From the NCBI RefSeq assembly GCF_016862375.1, contig NZ_BOMV01000021.1, positions 62,001-126,000 on the forward strand: 64,000 nucleotides of DNA, written 5' to 3'. This stretch comes from Paractinoplanes rishiriensis (GTDB lineage: Bacteria; Actinomycetota; Actinomycetes; Mycobacteriales; Micromonosporaceae). Within the stretch, counting starts at the first letter, position 1. Each line of letters starts with the position of its first letter. Below the pieces are notes generated by a model, which saw nothing but the letters and a program-made list of their open reading frames with translations, searched no databases and was not told the DNA's origin. Shown here one piece after another: positions 34,537 to 43,110 of the stretch. A program made the position numbers and the translations under genes.

Positions 34537-35139
34537 TCAGACTGCTCGCCACATCCGGAAGAACGGTGTCCCGTCGGGAAGCAGCATCTCGAAGGGAATC
34601 ATGTCCTCATAGCCGTGCCGGCGGTAGAGGCGAACGTTGTTCTCGTTGGTCGCTTCGAGATAAACGGGCACCTTCGTCGGGTCCAGCTGCTCGTGCGTAC
34701 GGTCCATCAGCAGGCTGCCGAGGCCGTGCGACTGCTGGTCCGGGTGCACCGCCAGGAACGCGAGGTGCCAGTGCGGCTCGTGCGGGTGGTGCTTGTCGAA
34801 CAGTTCGTCCAGCGCCTGGAACCGGTCGATGAACTCCCCCGCCAGGTCGCGCAGCCGCTCATCGTAACGTTCGGGAGCGGGCGCTTCGCCGGTGTTGTCG
34901 AACCAGACCGCGGCCGCGATCAGGCCGTCGCCGGCTGGCGAGTCGATCACGTCGATCCGGCCGTACTTGAACGCGTGCTCGGTGTACAGCGTGAAGAAGT
35001 CGGCCATCACCGGCAGGCGGTCGTCCAGCGGCGGCACCAGGTAGGTGTTCGCGGCCAGGTGGAAGAAGGACAGGCTGATCAGGTGGCCGACCGCGGCGAT
35101 CTCATCCTCGCGGGCGGGCCGGATTACGGGGTTGGTCAC
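34537..35139 (-). CDS. GNAT-family N-acetyltransferase
   Basis: The GTG at 35139 overlaps the permease stop (GTGA). The 200-residue protein shows the acetyl-CoA binding motif QSHGLGSLLMDR at about residue 145 and LEATNENNVRLYRRHGYED in the last strands. The substrate is unknown. Translational coupling to an amino acid permease suggests an amine or amino acid acceptor, an inference only. Confidence 0.9.
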   Translation of the reverse strand: MTNPVIRPAREDEIAAVGHLISLSFFHLAANTYLVPPLDDRLPVMADFFTLYTEHAFKYGRIDVIDSPAGDGLIAAAVWFDNTGEAPAPERYDERLRDLAGEFIDRFQALDELFDKHHPHEPHWHLAFLAVHPDQQSHGLGSLLMDRTHEQLDPTKVPVYLEATNENNVRLYRRHGYEDMIPFEMLLPDGTPFFRMWRAV

Positions 35140-36647
35140 CGATGTCCCTCCGAGTCGCCGGCAAGCGCGGCTGCGAATCCACCACGGGTGGTGGTGGCAC
35201 TACGGGCACCGAGGCCGATGCCGGCGTACACGTCGGGACGGGTCGCCTGGAGGAACCAGGCCCACAGGATGCCCGCCACCACGGTGGCTCCGAAGGTCAG
35301 CGGCACCACCCAGGTCGGCCCGGTGCCGGGCTCGACGCCGAACAGGGTGGCGATGTTGGTGAGCGCCAGGTAGCTCATCACCAGCAACAGGATGGTGCCC
35401 AGCACGGGGGCGCCGATCCGGTGCCAGAAGTCCTCGCCCTCGGGGTGCCGGGCGAAGTAGCCGATCACCGCGATCGAGGTCACCGTGATCAGCAGCAGGA
35501 CGCCGATGCCGCCGGCCGAGCCGCCCCAGAAGAACAGCTGCACCAGCGGGTCCCAGCCGGCCACCGCGTACAGCACGATCACGCCGAGGCCGAGGATCGA
35601 CTGGGCGATCGAGCCGTTCTTGGGCGCGCCGCTGCTGGGCACCGTGCGGCCGAAGACGCGGGGCATCACGCCCTCGCGGCCGAGCGAGAACGCGTACCGC
35701 GAGATGATGTTGTGGAACGAGATCATCGCCGCGATCAGCGAGGTCAGGAACAGCGCGTAGCCGAGGTGCACGGCGGTGCTGCCGAGCTGGTCGGAGGCCA
35801 CGTTGAAGAACAGGTCGGGGCCCTCGTTGCCGGCCCGGCCGACCACGTCGTCACCGGCCGCGGAGATCATCGCCCAGGCCGCGAAGCCGTACAGGCCGGC
35901 GATCAGCGCGATCGCGATGAAGGTGGCCCGGGGCACGGTACGCCGCGGGTCGCGGGACTCCTCGCTGAAGACCACCGACTGCTCGAAGCCGACGAAGCCG
36001 GTGATCGCCATGGCCAGCAGCGCGCCGGAGCCGGCACCGACCAGGGTGCCCGGGTCGAGCGGGGCGGCCGCCGGCGAGAACGCGGGCGAGAACATGTCGG
36101 CGAAGCTGAACACGACGACCAGCACGATCTCGGCGACCAGCAGGGTGGCCAGCACCTTGCCGTTGACCGCCACGTCACGCACGCCGAGCACCGCGGTCAG
36201 CGCCCACACCACCAGCGCCAGGCCCCACCACGGGATGTCGATCCCGAACCAGTCGGCGAACAGCGGCGACCCGATGGCGCCGAAACCGCCGTAGGCGGCG
36301 ATCTGGAAGCAGTTGTACGCGACCAGCGCCAGCCACGAGGCGCCCACCCCGAACGGCCGGCCGATGCCCTGGGAGATGTACGCGTAGAACGCGCCCGCGT
36401 TCGCGATGTGCCGGGCCATCGCCACGTAGCCGACCGAGAAGATCGCGAGCACCGCGGCCATCGCGAGGAACGCGATCGAGATGCCGGTCAGCCCGGTGAC
36501 CGCGAGGCCGGTGGGCACCACGCCGGCGACCACGGTCAGTGGTGCGGCCGCCGACATGACGAAGAAGACCACCGCGGCGACGCCTAACCGGTCGCGTGCC
36601 AGGGCTGTCGACAACTGACTTTGCGGGGGTGAAGCCGTGGTGGCCAC
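35136..36647 (-). CDS. APC-superfamily amino acid permease
   Basis: GTG 36647, with TTGGAGA upstream, is chosen over TTG 36659. The product of 503 residues has about twelve membrane helices. Family hallmarks are AAPLTVVAGVVPTG in helix 1, NAGAFYAYISQGIGRPFG after helix 2 and FSEESRDPRRTVPRATF. It imports amino acids or related amines by proton symport or exchange. It is the first gene of a two-gene unit with the acetyltransferase. Confidence 0.9.
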   Translation of the reverse strand: MATTASPPQSQLSTALARDRLGVAAVVFFVMSAAAPLTVVAGVVPTGLAVTGLTGISIAFLAMAAVLAIFSVGYVAMARHIANAGAFYAYISQGIGRPFGVGASWLALVAYNCFQIAAYGGFGAIGSPLFADWFGIDIPWWGLALVVWALTAVLGVRDVAVNGKVLATLLVAEIVLVVVFSFADMFSPAFSPAAAPLDPGTLVGAGSGALLAMAITGFVGFEQSVVFSEESRDPRRTVPRATFIAIALIAGLYGFAAWAMISAAGDDVVGRAGNEGPDLFFNVASDQLGSTAVHLGYALFLTSLIAAMISFHNIISRYAFSLGREGVMPRVFGRTVPSSGAPKNGSIAQSILGLGVIVLYAVAGWDPLVQLFFWGGSAGGIGVLLLITVTSIAVIGYFARHPEGEDFWHRIGAPVLGTILLLVMSYLALTNIATLFGVEPGTGPTWVVPLTFGATVVAGILWAWFLQATRPDVYAGIGLGARSATTTRGGFAAALAGDSEGHR

Positions 36648-36692
36648 GCGCGTCTCCAAGATGGGGGTTGAGGGGTTTGTGAGAAGGGTGTT

Positions 36693-37343
36693 TCAGGCGC
36701 GCCGGGCCATGACGGCGTCGCCCACCGCGGCCTCGGCGTGCGCGACGAGTTCCTGCAGCATGGCCGGGAGCCGGCGCCGGAACTGGTCGAACAGCTGCCC
36801 GCGGCCGCGGGCGTCCAGGGTGAGGAAGACGTGCTGGTCGAGACCGGTGGCGAGGATGAGCCCGGCGAGCACCAGGTCGGGGATGTCGAGCAGCTCGTCG
36901 CGGTTGATGAACGTGCGGATCCGGGTGGCCGGCCAGCCGGCCACCATCGAGTCGGTCGGCACGAAGGAGACCTTGGAGCTCAGCAGCCCCCGCTTCTCCT
37001 GCCGTTGCACCAGGCCGGCGCGGGAGAGCCGGCGCTCGACCAGGTCGGTGGCGATACCGGTGGCGAGGAACGCGATCCAGTCGCGGACCGCCCGGTGATG
37101 GCCCTCGCGCAGCAGCTGGTCGAGAACGGCGGTGGTGGCTGGGTCGCCGGTCGGGCGATCGTCGATCAACGCGAGCTTGCCGTCGACCAGATCCAGCCGC
37201 CGCCAGAAAACGAGCTCGCCGATCAGTGCCGCTGAGAGCCCGAGACCGAGAGTGGCCGGCGTCAGCAGAGACTTGCCCTTGACCGTGTCGTGCGCGGTCA
37301 AGAACAGATCATCGGCGAGGGGGAGCTGCGGCGAAGACGCCAC
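36693..37343 (-). CDS. GPP34 (Golgi phosphoprotein 3-like) protein
   Basis: GTG 37343 is preceded by AAAGGAGG, so the longer upstream frame is not used. The 216-residue protein opens LPLADDLFLTAHDTVKGK, then LLTPATLGLGLSAALIGELVFW and RDWIAFLATG, all typical of GPP34. Actinobacteria carry many copies; by analogy they bind acidic membrane lipids, but a bacterial role is unknown. Confidence 0.92.
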   Translation of the reverse strand: MASSPQLPLADDLFLTAHDTVKGKSLLTPATLGLGLSAALIGELVFWRRLDLVDGKLALIDDRPTGDPATTAVLDQLLREGHHRAVRDWIAFLATGIATDLVERRLSRAGLVQRQEKRGLLSSKVSFVPTDSMVAGWPATRIRTFINRDELLDIPDLVLAGLILATGLDQHVFLTLDARGRGQLFDQFRRRLPAMLQELVAHAEAAVGDAVMARRA

Positions 37344-37711
37344 GGCGGGCCCTCCTTTGGTGCGGATGACAGCAGGTGACAACTACCCACGGTGATTCCC
37401 GTGAGTCATCGTCCTTAGTTACGGTGAGCGCCCCCCTGCGCAACATCGCGTAGCATGCCAGTGCCATCGATCGAGCGCAACGTCCTAACGGGAGAGAGTT
37501 TTCGTCCCCAGTGGAGAAAGGGCCGATGCATCCTGCATAAGGCGATTGAGCTGCGACGGGACTACGTCGATCACAAGGACTTAATCCGAAGTTAATCAAC
37601 GCATGGGCTAACTGGATGGTTCCGAGGCATCGACAACCTCGGTCACTATCCCAGATTTACGCATCGTATCGATCTCCATTGAATTATACGGAGCGTAATG
37701 TCGCCTGACGA
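37344..37711. other. Intergenic, AT-richer than its surroundings
   Basis: No gene is supported. The segment is the combined upstream region of GPP34 (minus) and the dioxygenase (plus), and is notably less GC-rich than its flanks, as expected for promoters. Confidence 0.5.
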
Positions 37712-37733
37712 TTTAGTTGACGGTGCAACTAAA
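37712..37733. promoter_or_regulatory. Perfect inverted repeat, MarR-type operator candidate
   Basis: TTTAGTTG and CAACTAAA are exact reverse complements around a 6-nt spacer. The TAGTTG...CAACTA form resembles MarR-family sites. It lies 48 bp upstream of the dioxygenase ATG. Confidence 0.6.
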
Positions 37734-37756
37734 CCGGCGTACCATTGCGGCAGTTG

Positions 37757-37770
37757 GTTGAAGCTTCAAC
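37757..37770. promoter_or_regulatory. 14-bp perfect palindrome at the dioxygenase leader
   Basis: GTTGAAGCTTCAAC is a complete palindrome ending 11 bp before the ATG and touching the ribosome-binding site GGAGGC. It shares GTTG/CAAC ends with the upstream inverted repeat and could be a second operator. Confidence 0.55.
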
Positions 37771-37781
37771 GGAGGCACCCC

Positions 37782-38552
37782 ATGAGCCGCATGCCCGCCC
37801 TGTTCCTCAGCCACGGCGCCCCGCCGCTGGTCGACGACGCCCGCTGGGTGGCCCAGCTGACCGAGCTCGCCGCCGCCCTCCCCCGGCCCCGGGCAGTGCT
37901 CATGGCCTCGGCACATTGGGAGTCCGCGCCGCTCATGCTCGGCGCCACCGAGACCGTCCCGCTGGTCTACGACTTCGGCGGCTTCGAACGCCGGTTCTAC
38001 GAGGCGACGTACCCGGCCCCCGGCGCACCCGGCCTGGCGGTGCGCATCGAGAAGCTGATGCCGGACCACGAGCGGGTGGCCCGCACCAACCGTGGCCTCG
38101 ATCACGGAGCGTACGTGCCACTCAGCGTGATGTATCCGGAAGCGGACATCCCGGTGCTCCAGATGTCGCTGCCGACGCTGGAACCGGACCGGCTGCTCGA
38201 ACTCGGCCGGCGGCTGGCACCGCTGCGCGACGAGGGCGTGCTGATCGTCGGTTCCGGCTTCACCACCCACGGTCTGCCGTTCCTGCGCGACTACCGGCCC
38301 GAGGCGCCGGCGCCCGGCTGGTCCCGCGAGTTCGACGCGTGGGCGGCCGAGACCCTGGCCCGCGGCGCGGTGGACGAACTGGCCGACTTCCGCAGCCGGG
38401 CGCCGGGGATGCCGTGGGCACACCCGACCATCGAGCACTTCGCGCCGATGTTCGTCACGCTGGGCGCGGCGCAGGACCCGGAGCGGGCTCCCGAGCAGCC
38501 TATCGACGGCTTCTGGATGGGCCTGGCGAAACGCTCCTTCCAGGTGCTCTGA
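37782..38552 (+). CDS. Class III extradiol ring-cleavage dioxygenase (LigB/DODA-like)
   Basis: The ATG at 37782 has GGAGGC upstream. The 256-residue protein matches bacterial DODA/YgiD: LFLSHGAPPL and SAHWES supply metal-binding histidines, followed by TNRGLDHGAYVPL, IVGSGFTTHGL and TIEHFAPMF. It should use Fe or Zn to open a catechol ring, for example DOPA-like compounds; the physiological substrate is unknown. Two palindromes in its leader imply repression by a MarR-type protein that is not encoded next to it. Confidence 0.9.
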   Translation: MSRMPALFLSHGAPPLVDDARWVAQLTELAAALPRPRAVLMASAHWESAPLMLGATETVPLVYDFGGFERRFYEATYPAPGAPGLAVRIEKLMPDHERVARTNRGLDHGAYVPLSVMYPEADIPVLQMSLPTLEPDRLLELGRRLAPLRDEGVLIVGSGFTTHGLPFLRDYRPEAPAPGWSREFDAWAAETLARGAVDELADFRSRAPGMPWAHPTIEHFAPMFVTLGAAQDPERAPEQPIDGFWMGLAKRSFQVL

Positions 38553-38576
38553 CCCGGATTCCTCAGCGACCTCCCA

Positions 38577-38609
38577 GGGTAAGCAAGGACGATTGCCGAG
38601 CTAACCCTG
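38577..38609 (+). other. Imperfect hairpin in the terC leader
   Basis: AGGGTAAGC and GCTAACCCT pair at eight of nine positions between the dioxygenase stop and terC. It could act as a terminator for the first gene or as a leader structure for the second. It does not match the manganese riboswitch as I know it. Confidence 0.35.
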
Positions 38610-38631
38610 CTATCCCGGAGGTCCCCGAGAC

Positions 38632-39642
38632 ATGCTTGAGGTCACCGCGCTCGGCTGGACGCTGACCATCGGGGTCATCGTCGCGCTGCTCGCCCTCGAC
38701 CTGGCCCTGGGTGTGTTCCGCCCGCATGCCGTCGGCTTCCGCGAGGCCGCCGGCTGGTCGATCTTCTATATCGCGGTGGCGGTCGTCTTCGGCGTGGTCT
38801 TCGGCACCATCGCCGGCTGGGACTTCGGCGCCCAGTACTTCGCCGGCTACATCGTCGAGAAGAGCCTGTCGGTCGACAACCTCTTCGTCTTCGTGATCAT
38901 CATGACCACGTTCGCGGTGCCCGAGAAGTACCAGCAGGGGGTCCTCACCTTCGGCATCATCATCGCGCTCGTGCTCCGGGTGATCTTCATCGCGCTCGGC
39001 GCCACCCTGCTCAACCTGTTCACGTTCATGTTCCTGCTCTTCGGCCTGTTGCTGATCTTCACGGCGGTCCAGCTGTTCCGGCACCGCGACGAGGACCCGG
39101 ACATCGAGAGCAACGTGATGGTCAAGGCCAGCAAGCGCTTCCTGCCGCTGACCGACGAGTACGTCGACGGCAAAATGGTCACCCGGGTTGACGGCAAGCG
39201 GATGTTCACGCCGCTGTTCCTGGTGCTGATCGCGATCGGCAGCTCGGACCTGCTGTTCGCGCTCGACTCGATCCCCGCGGTGTTCGGCGTGACCGACGAG
39301 GCGTTCATCGTCTTCGTGGCCAACGCGTTCGCGCTGCTCGGCCTGCGCGCGCTCTACTTCCTGGTGAAGGGCCTGCTGGACCGCCTGGTCTACCTGTCCA
39401 CCGGCCTGTCGCTGATCCTGGCCTTCATCGGCGTCAAGCTGGTGCTGCACTGGGCGCACAAGGACATCGACGAGTCGGTTCCCGAGATCAGCATCGGGGT
39501 CTCGCTCACCGTCATCATCTCGATCCTGGTGATCACCACGGTGGCCAGCCTGATCAAGGTACGCAAAGACCCGAGCGCCAAGGCCCATGCGGGCAGCGTC
39601 CGGGCCACTCGGAAGGCGACCGACGAGCGTCAGCCGCGGTAA
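38632..39642 (+). CDS. TerC-family integral membrane protein
   Basis: The 336-residue protein has about nine hydrophobic helices and the TerC hallmarks EKSLSVDNLFVFVIIMTTF and SSDLLFALDSIPAVFGVT, whose acidic residues probably bind metal. Related proteins export manganese or are linked to tellurite resistance. GGAGG precedes the ATG. It is convergent with the large LuxR-type gene. Confidence 0.93.
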   Translation: MLEVTALGWTLTIGVIVALLALDLALGVFRPHAVGFREAAGWSIFYIAVAVVFGVVFGTIAGWDFGAQYFAGYIVEKSLSVDNLFVFVIIMTTFAVPEKYQQGVLTFGIIIALVLRVIFIALGATLLNLFTFMFLLFGLLLIFTAVQLFRHRDEDPDIESNVMVKASKRFLPLTDEYVDGKMVTRVDGKRMFTPLFLVLIAIGSSDLLFALDSIPAVFGVTDEAFIVFVANAFALLGLRALYFLVKGLLDRLVYLSTGLSLILAFIGVKLVLHWAHKDIDESVPEISIGVSLTVIISILVITTVASLIKVRKDPSAKAHAGSVRATRKATDERQPR

Positions 39643-39671
39643 CCGCCGGCCAGATCCGGGCCTCCGGCTGG

Positions 39672-42563
39672 TCAGACCGGGGTGGTGACTTCCGGCACGT
39701 CCAGGCCGGAGAGGCGGGACGAGAGCTGGGTACGGGACCGCACGCCGAGCTTGCGGTAGACCCGGGTGAGCGTGGCCTCGACCGTCTTGACGCTGAGGTA
39801 GAGCTGGGTCGCGATCTCGCGGTTGCTGGCGCCGTCCCGCACCAGGCCGGCGATCCGCAACTCGGTCACGGTGAGGCCCAGGTCGGGCGGCGGGGCGCCG
39901 GGGGCCGAGTTGCCCTCGGTGCGGGCCAGCGCGCGTTCCGTCTGCTCGGCCCACGGCTTGGCGTCCGCGGCCAGGAAGATGGCCAGCGCCGCGCCGATCG
40001 CCACCCGGGCGGCCGCGTACCGGCGCCGGCGGCGTTCCGCACCGCCCTGCACCAGCAGCGAATGCGCCTGCTCGATCGGCTGGTGCAGCTGCTCGAAGTG
40101 CTGCGCGGCGGCGGCCGACAGCACCACGGCCGAGTCGGCCTGGCCGCTCTCGGAGAGCACCACGGCGGTGGCCCGGTCCAGGTAACCGGTGATCGCCGGG
40201 GTGGCGCCGAGCAGGTGCGCGGCGGCCCGGGCCTGCGCCAGCGTGGCCGCGGCCTCGGCGTGCTCGCCCAGCGCGGCCAGCCCACCGGCCAGGTCGCCGT
40301 GCCAGCGCACGATCATCGGGTCGGCGCCGCCGGACTCGGCCTCCAGGTCGCGCAGCCGGCGCAGCGCCGCCACCCCGTTGCGGGTCTCCCCCGCCCGCAG
40401 CTCGGCCTGGCCCAGCGCGTGCAGGTTGCGCCGCAGGTAGAGGCTGTCGCCCTCCTGCTCCGACGCGCGCACCCCGCGCCGGGCGAACCCGGCCGCCGCC
40501 GTCAGGCTGCCGCCGGCCAGTTCGGCCACCGCCGCGGTGTACCAGGTGGGCCCGGGGCTCAGCCCGGCGTGCTGGGCGGCGGCCACCGCCCGGTGTGCGT
40601 ACTGCAGCGCGTCCCGGCAGCGCCCGGCCCGGGTGGCCACCTCGGACAGGCTGCGCAGCACCTCGACCCGGGCCTCGCCGATCCGGTCGTGCTCGGCCAC
40701 CACGAGTAGCCGCAGCAGTTCGGCGCGGGCCTCGTCGAGCCGGTCGTCCATCATCGCGAACCGGGCCGCCATGTACCGCGGCCCGAGATGCAGCCAGTCC
40801 GGCGCCGGGGCCGCGGGCAGGCGCAGCGCCTGGGTCAGGGTCGCGAACCAGGCCGGCTCGCCGCGCAGCCGCTGCACCTGGGCGACGAGGCTGAGCGCCA
40901 TCGCCTCGGTGGTCCGGTCGCCGGCCCGGCGGGCGGCGTCGACCGTGCGGGCGGCCTCGGCGGCGGCCCGGTCCGGGTCGCCGGTGAGGAACGCGGCCCA
41001 GGTCAGCCGCAGCCGCACCGGGGCGACCAGCGCCGGGTCGTCGCCGGCCTCGGCGAGCGCGGCCGCGAACGTCTCGCCCATGTCGGCCAGCGCCTGCCCG
41101 GCCAGGTCGAGCAGCACCAGGCGGGCCCGCACCCGGTGCCCGGCCGGCGCGTGGGCCGCGATCACCGCCTCGGCGGCCCGCCCGGCCAGCGCGGCGGCGC
41201 CGCCGGTGAGCGCGGTGCGGGCGGCCGCCACCAGCCAGTCGAGCCGCAGATCGGCGAGTGCGTGCGGGCAGCGGTCGGCGGCCAGCAGGTAGAGCTCGGC
41301 GGCGGTCCGTCCGGCGCCGTGCCCGGCACACCGGTCGGCCGCGTCGGCCAGCGAACGGGCCACTGCGGTGTCCGGGCGGCCGCTGCGCAGCGCCCGGTGC
41401 CGCAGCGCCTCGGTGGGATCGACCGCGGCGCCGGCGAGTGCCTCGTGCGCGGCCGAGCGCTCGGCCGCGGTGGCGTCCTCGGCGATCACCTGGGCCAGCA
41501 GCGGCGGGGTGAACCGGATCGCCTCGCCGTCCAGTTCCACCACCCCGGCGGCGGTGGCCAGCCACAGGTCGCGCACGGCGTCCTCGCGGCCGGCCCGGTG
41601 CAGCACGGTGACGGTGGGGTCGGTGGCGAGGGCCGCCGCCAGCAGGGTGGCGCCGACGTCGGCGGGCAGCGCGAGCAGGCGGTCGCGCAGCAGCTCGCGG
41701 GCGGCCGCCGGGATCGGCGCAGGCCGCCAGGCCGGCCCGGGCGCGACCGCGGCGCCGAGGGTCAGTGCCAGGAACGGGTTGCCGGCGCTCGCCTCGTGCA
41801 TCCGGCTCGCGGTCCGGCACGGCAGCCCGCGCGCCTCCAGCAGCGCGGTGAGGTCGTCGGCCCCGAGCGGCGGCACGGCCAGCTCGAGCACGGGCGCCGG
41901 ACAGAGCCGCACGGCCCGCCGCAGCCCCGCCGGCTCGAGCCGGCCCGGCCCGGCGGCGCGGACCCGGAAGCCGCCCGGCTCGGCGCCACCGGCCCGGAGG
42001 ACGCCTGGCCTGGCGCCGCTGCGGACGCCCGGCCCGCGCGCGGTGACGGCGTCCGGTCGGCGCTGGGCGGCGATCACCCGCACCCGCGGGCCCGGGCGGC
42101 GGCGCATCGCGAAGCCGATCAGTTCGGCCGACTCGGCGTCCAGCCACTGCACGTCGTCGAGGACCAGCAGCACCGGGCCGCGCCGGGCGCAGTGGGCCAG
42201 CAGCAGCGGCAGCACCAGCCGGCGGGCCAGTGCGGGTGAGCCGCCACCGGGTGGCAGGCCCTGGCGCAGCGCGGCCAGAGCGCGGCGCTGTGCGGGTGGC
42301 AGTGCCTCGGCGGCCTCGGCGGGCAGTTGGGCGACCAGGTCGGCGAGGCCGGCGTAGGGCAGCGCGCGCTCCGTGCGTACCGGACGAAGGCGAAGCACCC
42401 ACTCACCGCGCGCCGCGGCACCCACCGCGACCGCATCGAGCACCGCAGTCTTGCCGATGCCCGCGGCGCCGTGCAGCGCGACGCCGCCGCCCGCCGCCAA
42501 CCGGCTTTCAATCGCGGCGAGGAGTTCCCGGCGTCCGCGGAGGACGGTCGCGTCGGACTGCAA
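39672..42563 (-). CDS. Large ATP-binding LuxR-family regulator (LAL type)
   Basis: TTG 42563, with AGGAGGTGA upstream, gives 963 residues. An AAA/STAND ATPase domain comes first (Walker A HGAAGIGKTAVLD at about residue 32, Walker B VLLVLDDVQWLD at about 132). It is followed by a long helical TPR-like region and a C-terminal LuxR HTH (LTVTELRIAGLVRDGASNREIATQLYLSVKTVEATLTRVYRKLG). Such proteins often control secondary metabolism or sugar use. No cluster lies next to it, so its target is unknown. Confidence 0.93.
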   Translation of the reverse strand: MQSDATVLRGRRELLAAIESRLAAGGGVALHGAAGIGKTAVLDAVAVGAAARGEWVLRLRPVRTERALPYAGLADLVAQLPAEAAEALPPAQRRALAALRQGLPPGGGSPALARRLVLPLLLAHCARRGPVLLVLDDVQWLDAESAELIGFAMRRRPGPRVRVIAAQRRPDAVTARGPGVRSGARPGVLRAGGAEPGGFRVRAAGPGRLEPAGLRRAVRLCPAPVLELAVPPLGADDLTALLEARGLPCRTASRMHEASAGNPFLALTLGAAVAPGPAWRPAPIPAAARELLRDRLLALPADVGATLLAAALATDPTVTVLHRAGREDAVRDLWLATAAGVVELDGEAIRFTPPLLAQVIAEDATAAERSAAHEALAGAAVDPTEALRHRALRSGRPDTAVARSLADAADRCAGHGAGRTAAELYLLAADRCPHALADLRLDWLVAAARTALTGGAAALAGRAAEAVIAAHAPAGHRVRARLVLLDLAGQALADMGETFAAALAEAGDDPALVAPVRLRLTWAAFLTGDPDRAAAEAARTVDAARRAGDRTTEAMALSLVAQVQRLRGEPAWFATLTQALRLPAAPAPDWLHLGPRYMAARFAMMDDRLDEARAELLRLLVVAEHDRIGEARVEVLRSLSEVATRAGRCRDALQYAHRAVAAAQHAGLSPGPTWYTAAVAELAGGSLTAAAGFARRGVRASEQEGDSLYLRRNLHALGQAELRAGETRNGVAALRRLRDLEAESGGADPMIVRWHGDLAGGLAALGEHAEAAATLAQARAAAHLLGATPAITGYLDRATAVVLSESGQADSAVVLSAAAAQHFEQLHQPIEQAHSLLVQGGAERRRRRYAAARVAIGAALAIFLAADAKPWAEQTERALARTEGNSAPGAPPPDLGLTVTELRIAGLVRDGASNREIATQLYLSVKTVEATLTRVYRKLGVRSRTQLSSRLSGLDVPEVTTPV

Positions 42564-42644
42564 CGCGAGTCACCTCCTAGGTCCGAGCCGACCCCAGCCT
42601 AGGAACAGGAACGCCGGTCATCAATGCATGCGCATGTGAAGACC

Positions 42645-43100
42645 CTATTTCCGCGCTGTCACGGAGGTCGCGGTGACGATGCCGTCGGTGCCGGTGGCGC
42701 CCAGCACGGTGATCGACTGGCCGGCCTTGACGTCGGCGAGTTTGCCCTTGCTGGCGGTGGCGACCGTGGTCTTGCCGTCGGTCTTCACGGTCACCACCTC
42801 GCCGTTCTCGGTCTCGACGTAGATCGTGGTGCCGTTGACCAGCTTCACGGTGCCGGTGGTGCCGGTAGCGGCCGTCGTGGTCGTCGGCGCACCCGCAAAA
42901 TACCGCCCCGGGCCACGGGTGGGGGTCTCGGCCGCGGCCTCGGTACTGCCCCACCGCTGCTGCACCTCGAGGCCGCCCACGAAACCCCCGACCAGCAGCA
43001 CGATCGCGCTCAGCGCCACCGTCGTCCGGTTCCACCACCGCATCGGCGCCGCCGCGGCGAGTTCCTCGGCCAGAGCGGTGTCTTCCTCGATAACTGTCAC
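42645..43100 (-). CDS. Membrane-anchored protein with DUF5666-like beta domain
   Basis: GTG 43100 (GAGGA upstream, 10 bp after the permease stop) gives about 151 residues. An acidic start is followed by one membrane helix (about 28-48) and a Thr-rich linker. The external domain reads GTVKLVNGTTIYVETENGEVVTVKTDGKTTV then AGQSITVLGATGTDGIVTATSV, resembling DUF5666. It is the last gene of the MacAB-like operon, perhaps an accessory or envelope sensor part of it. Confidence 0.75.
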   Translation of the reverse strand: MTVIEEDTALAEELAAAAPMRWWNRTTVALSAIVLLVGGFVGGLEVQQRWGSTEAAAETPTRGPGRYFAGAPTTTTAATGTTGTVKLVNGTTIYVETENGEVVTVKTDGKTTVATASKGKLADVKAGQSITVLGATGTDGIVTATSVTARK

Positions 43101-43110
43101 AGCGGTGTCC

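Noticed and set aside
38570..38631. Manganese (yybP-ykoY) riboswitch before terC
   Set aside because: A hairpin is present but the conserved riboswitch bases are not.
38563..42402. Frame of 1279 codons on the minus strand
   Set aside because: It is a shadow of the LuxR-type gene and antisense to terC; low-complexity Arg/Ala composition.
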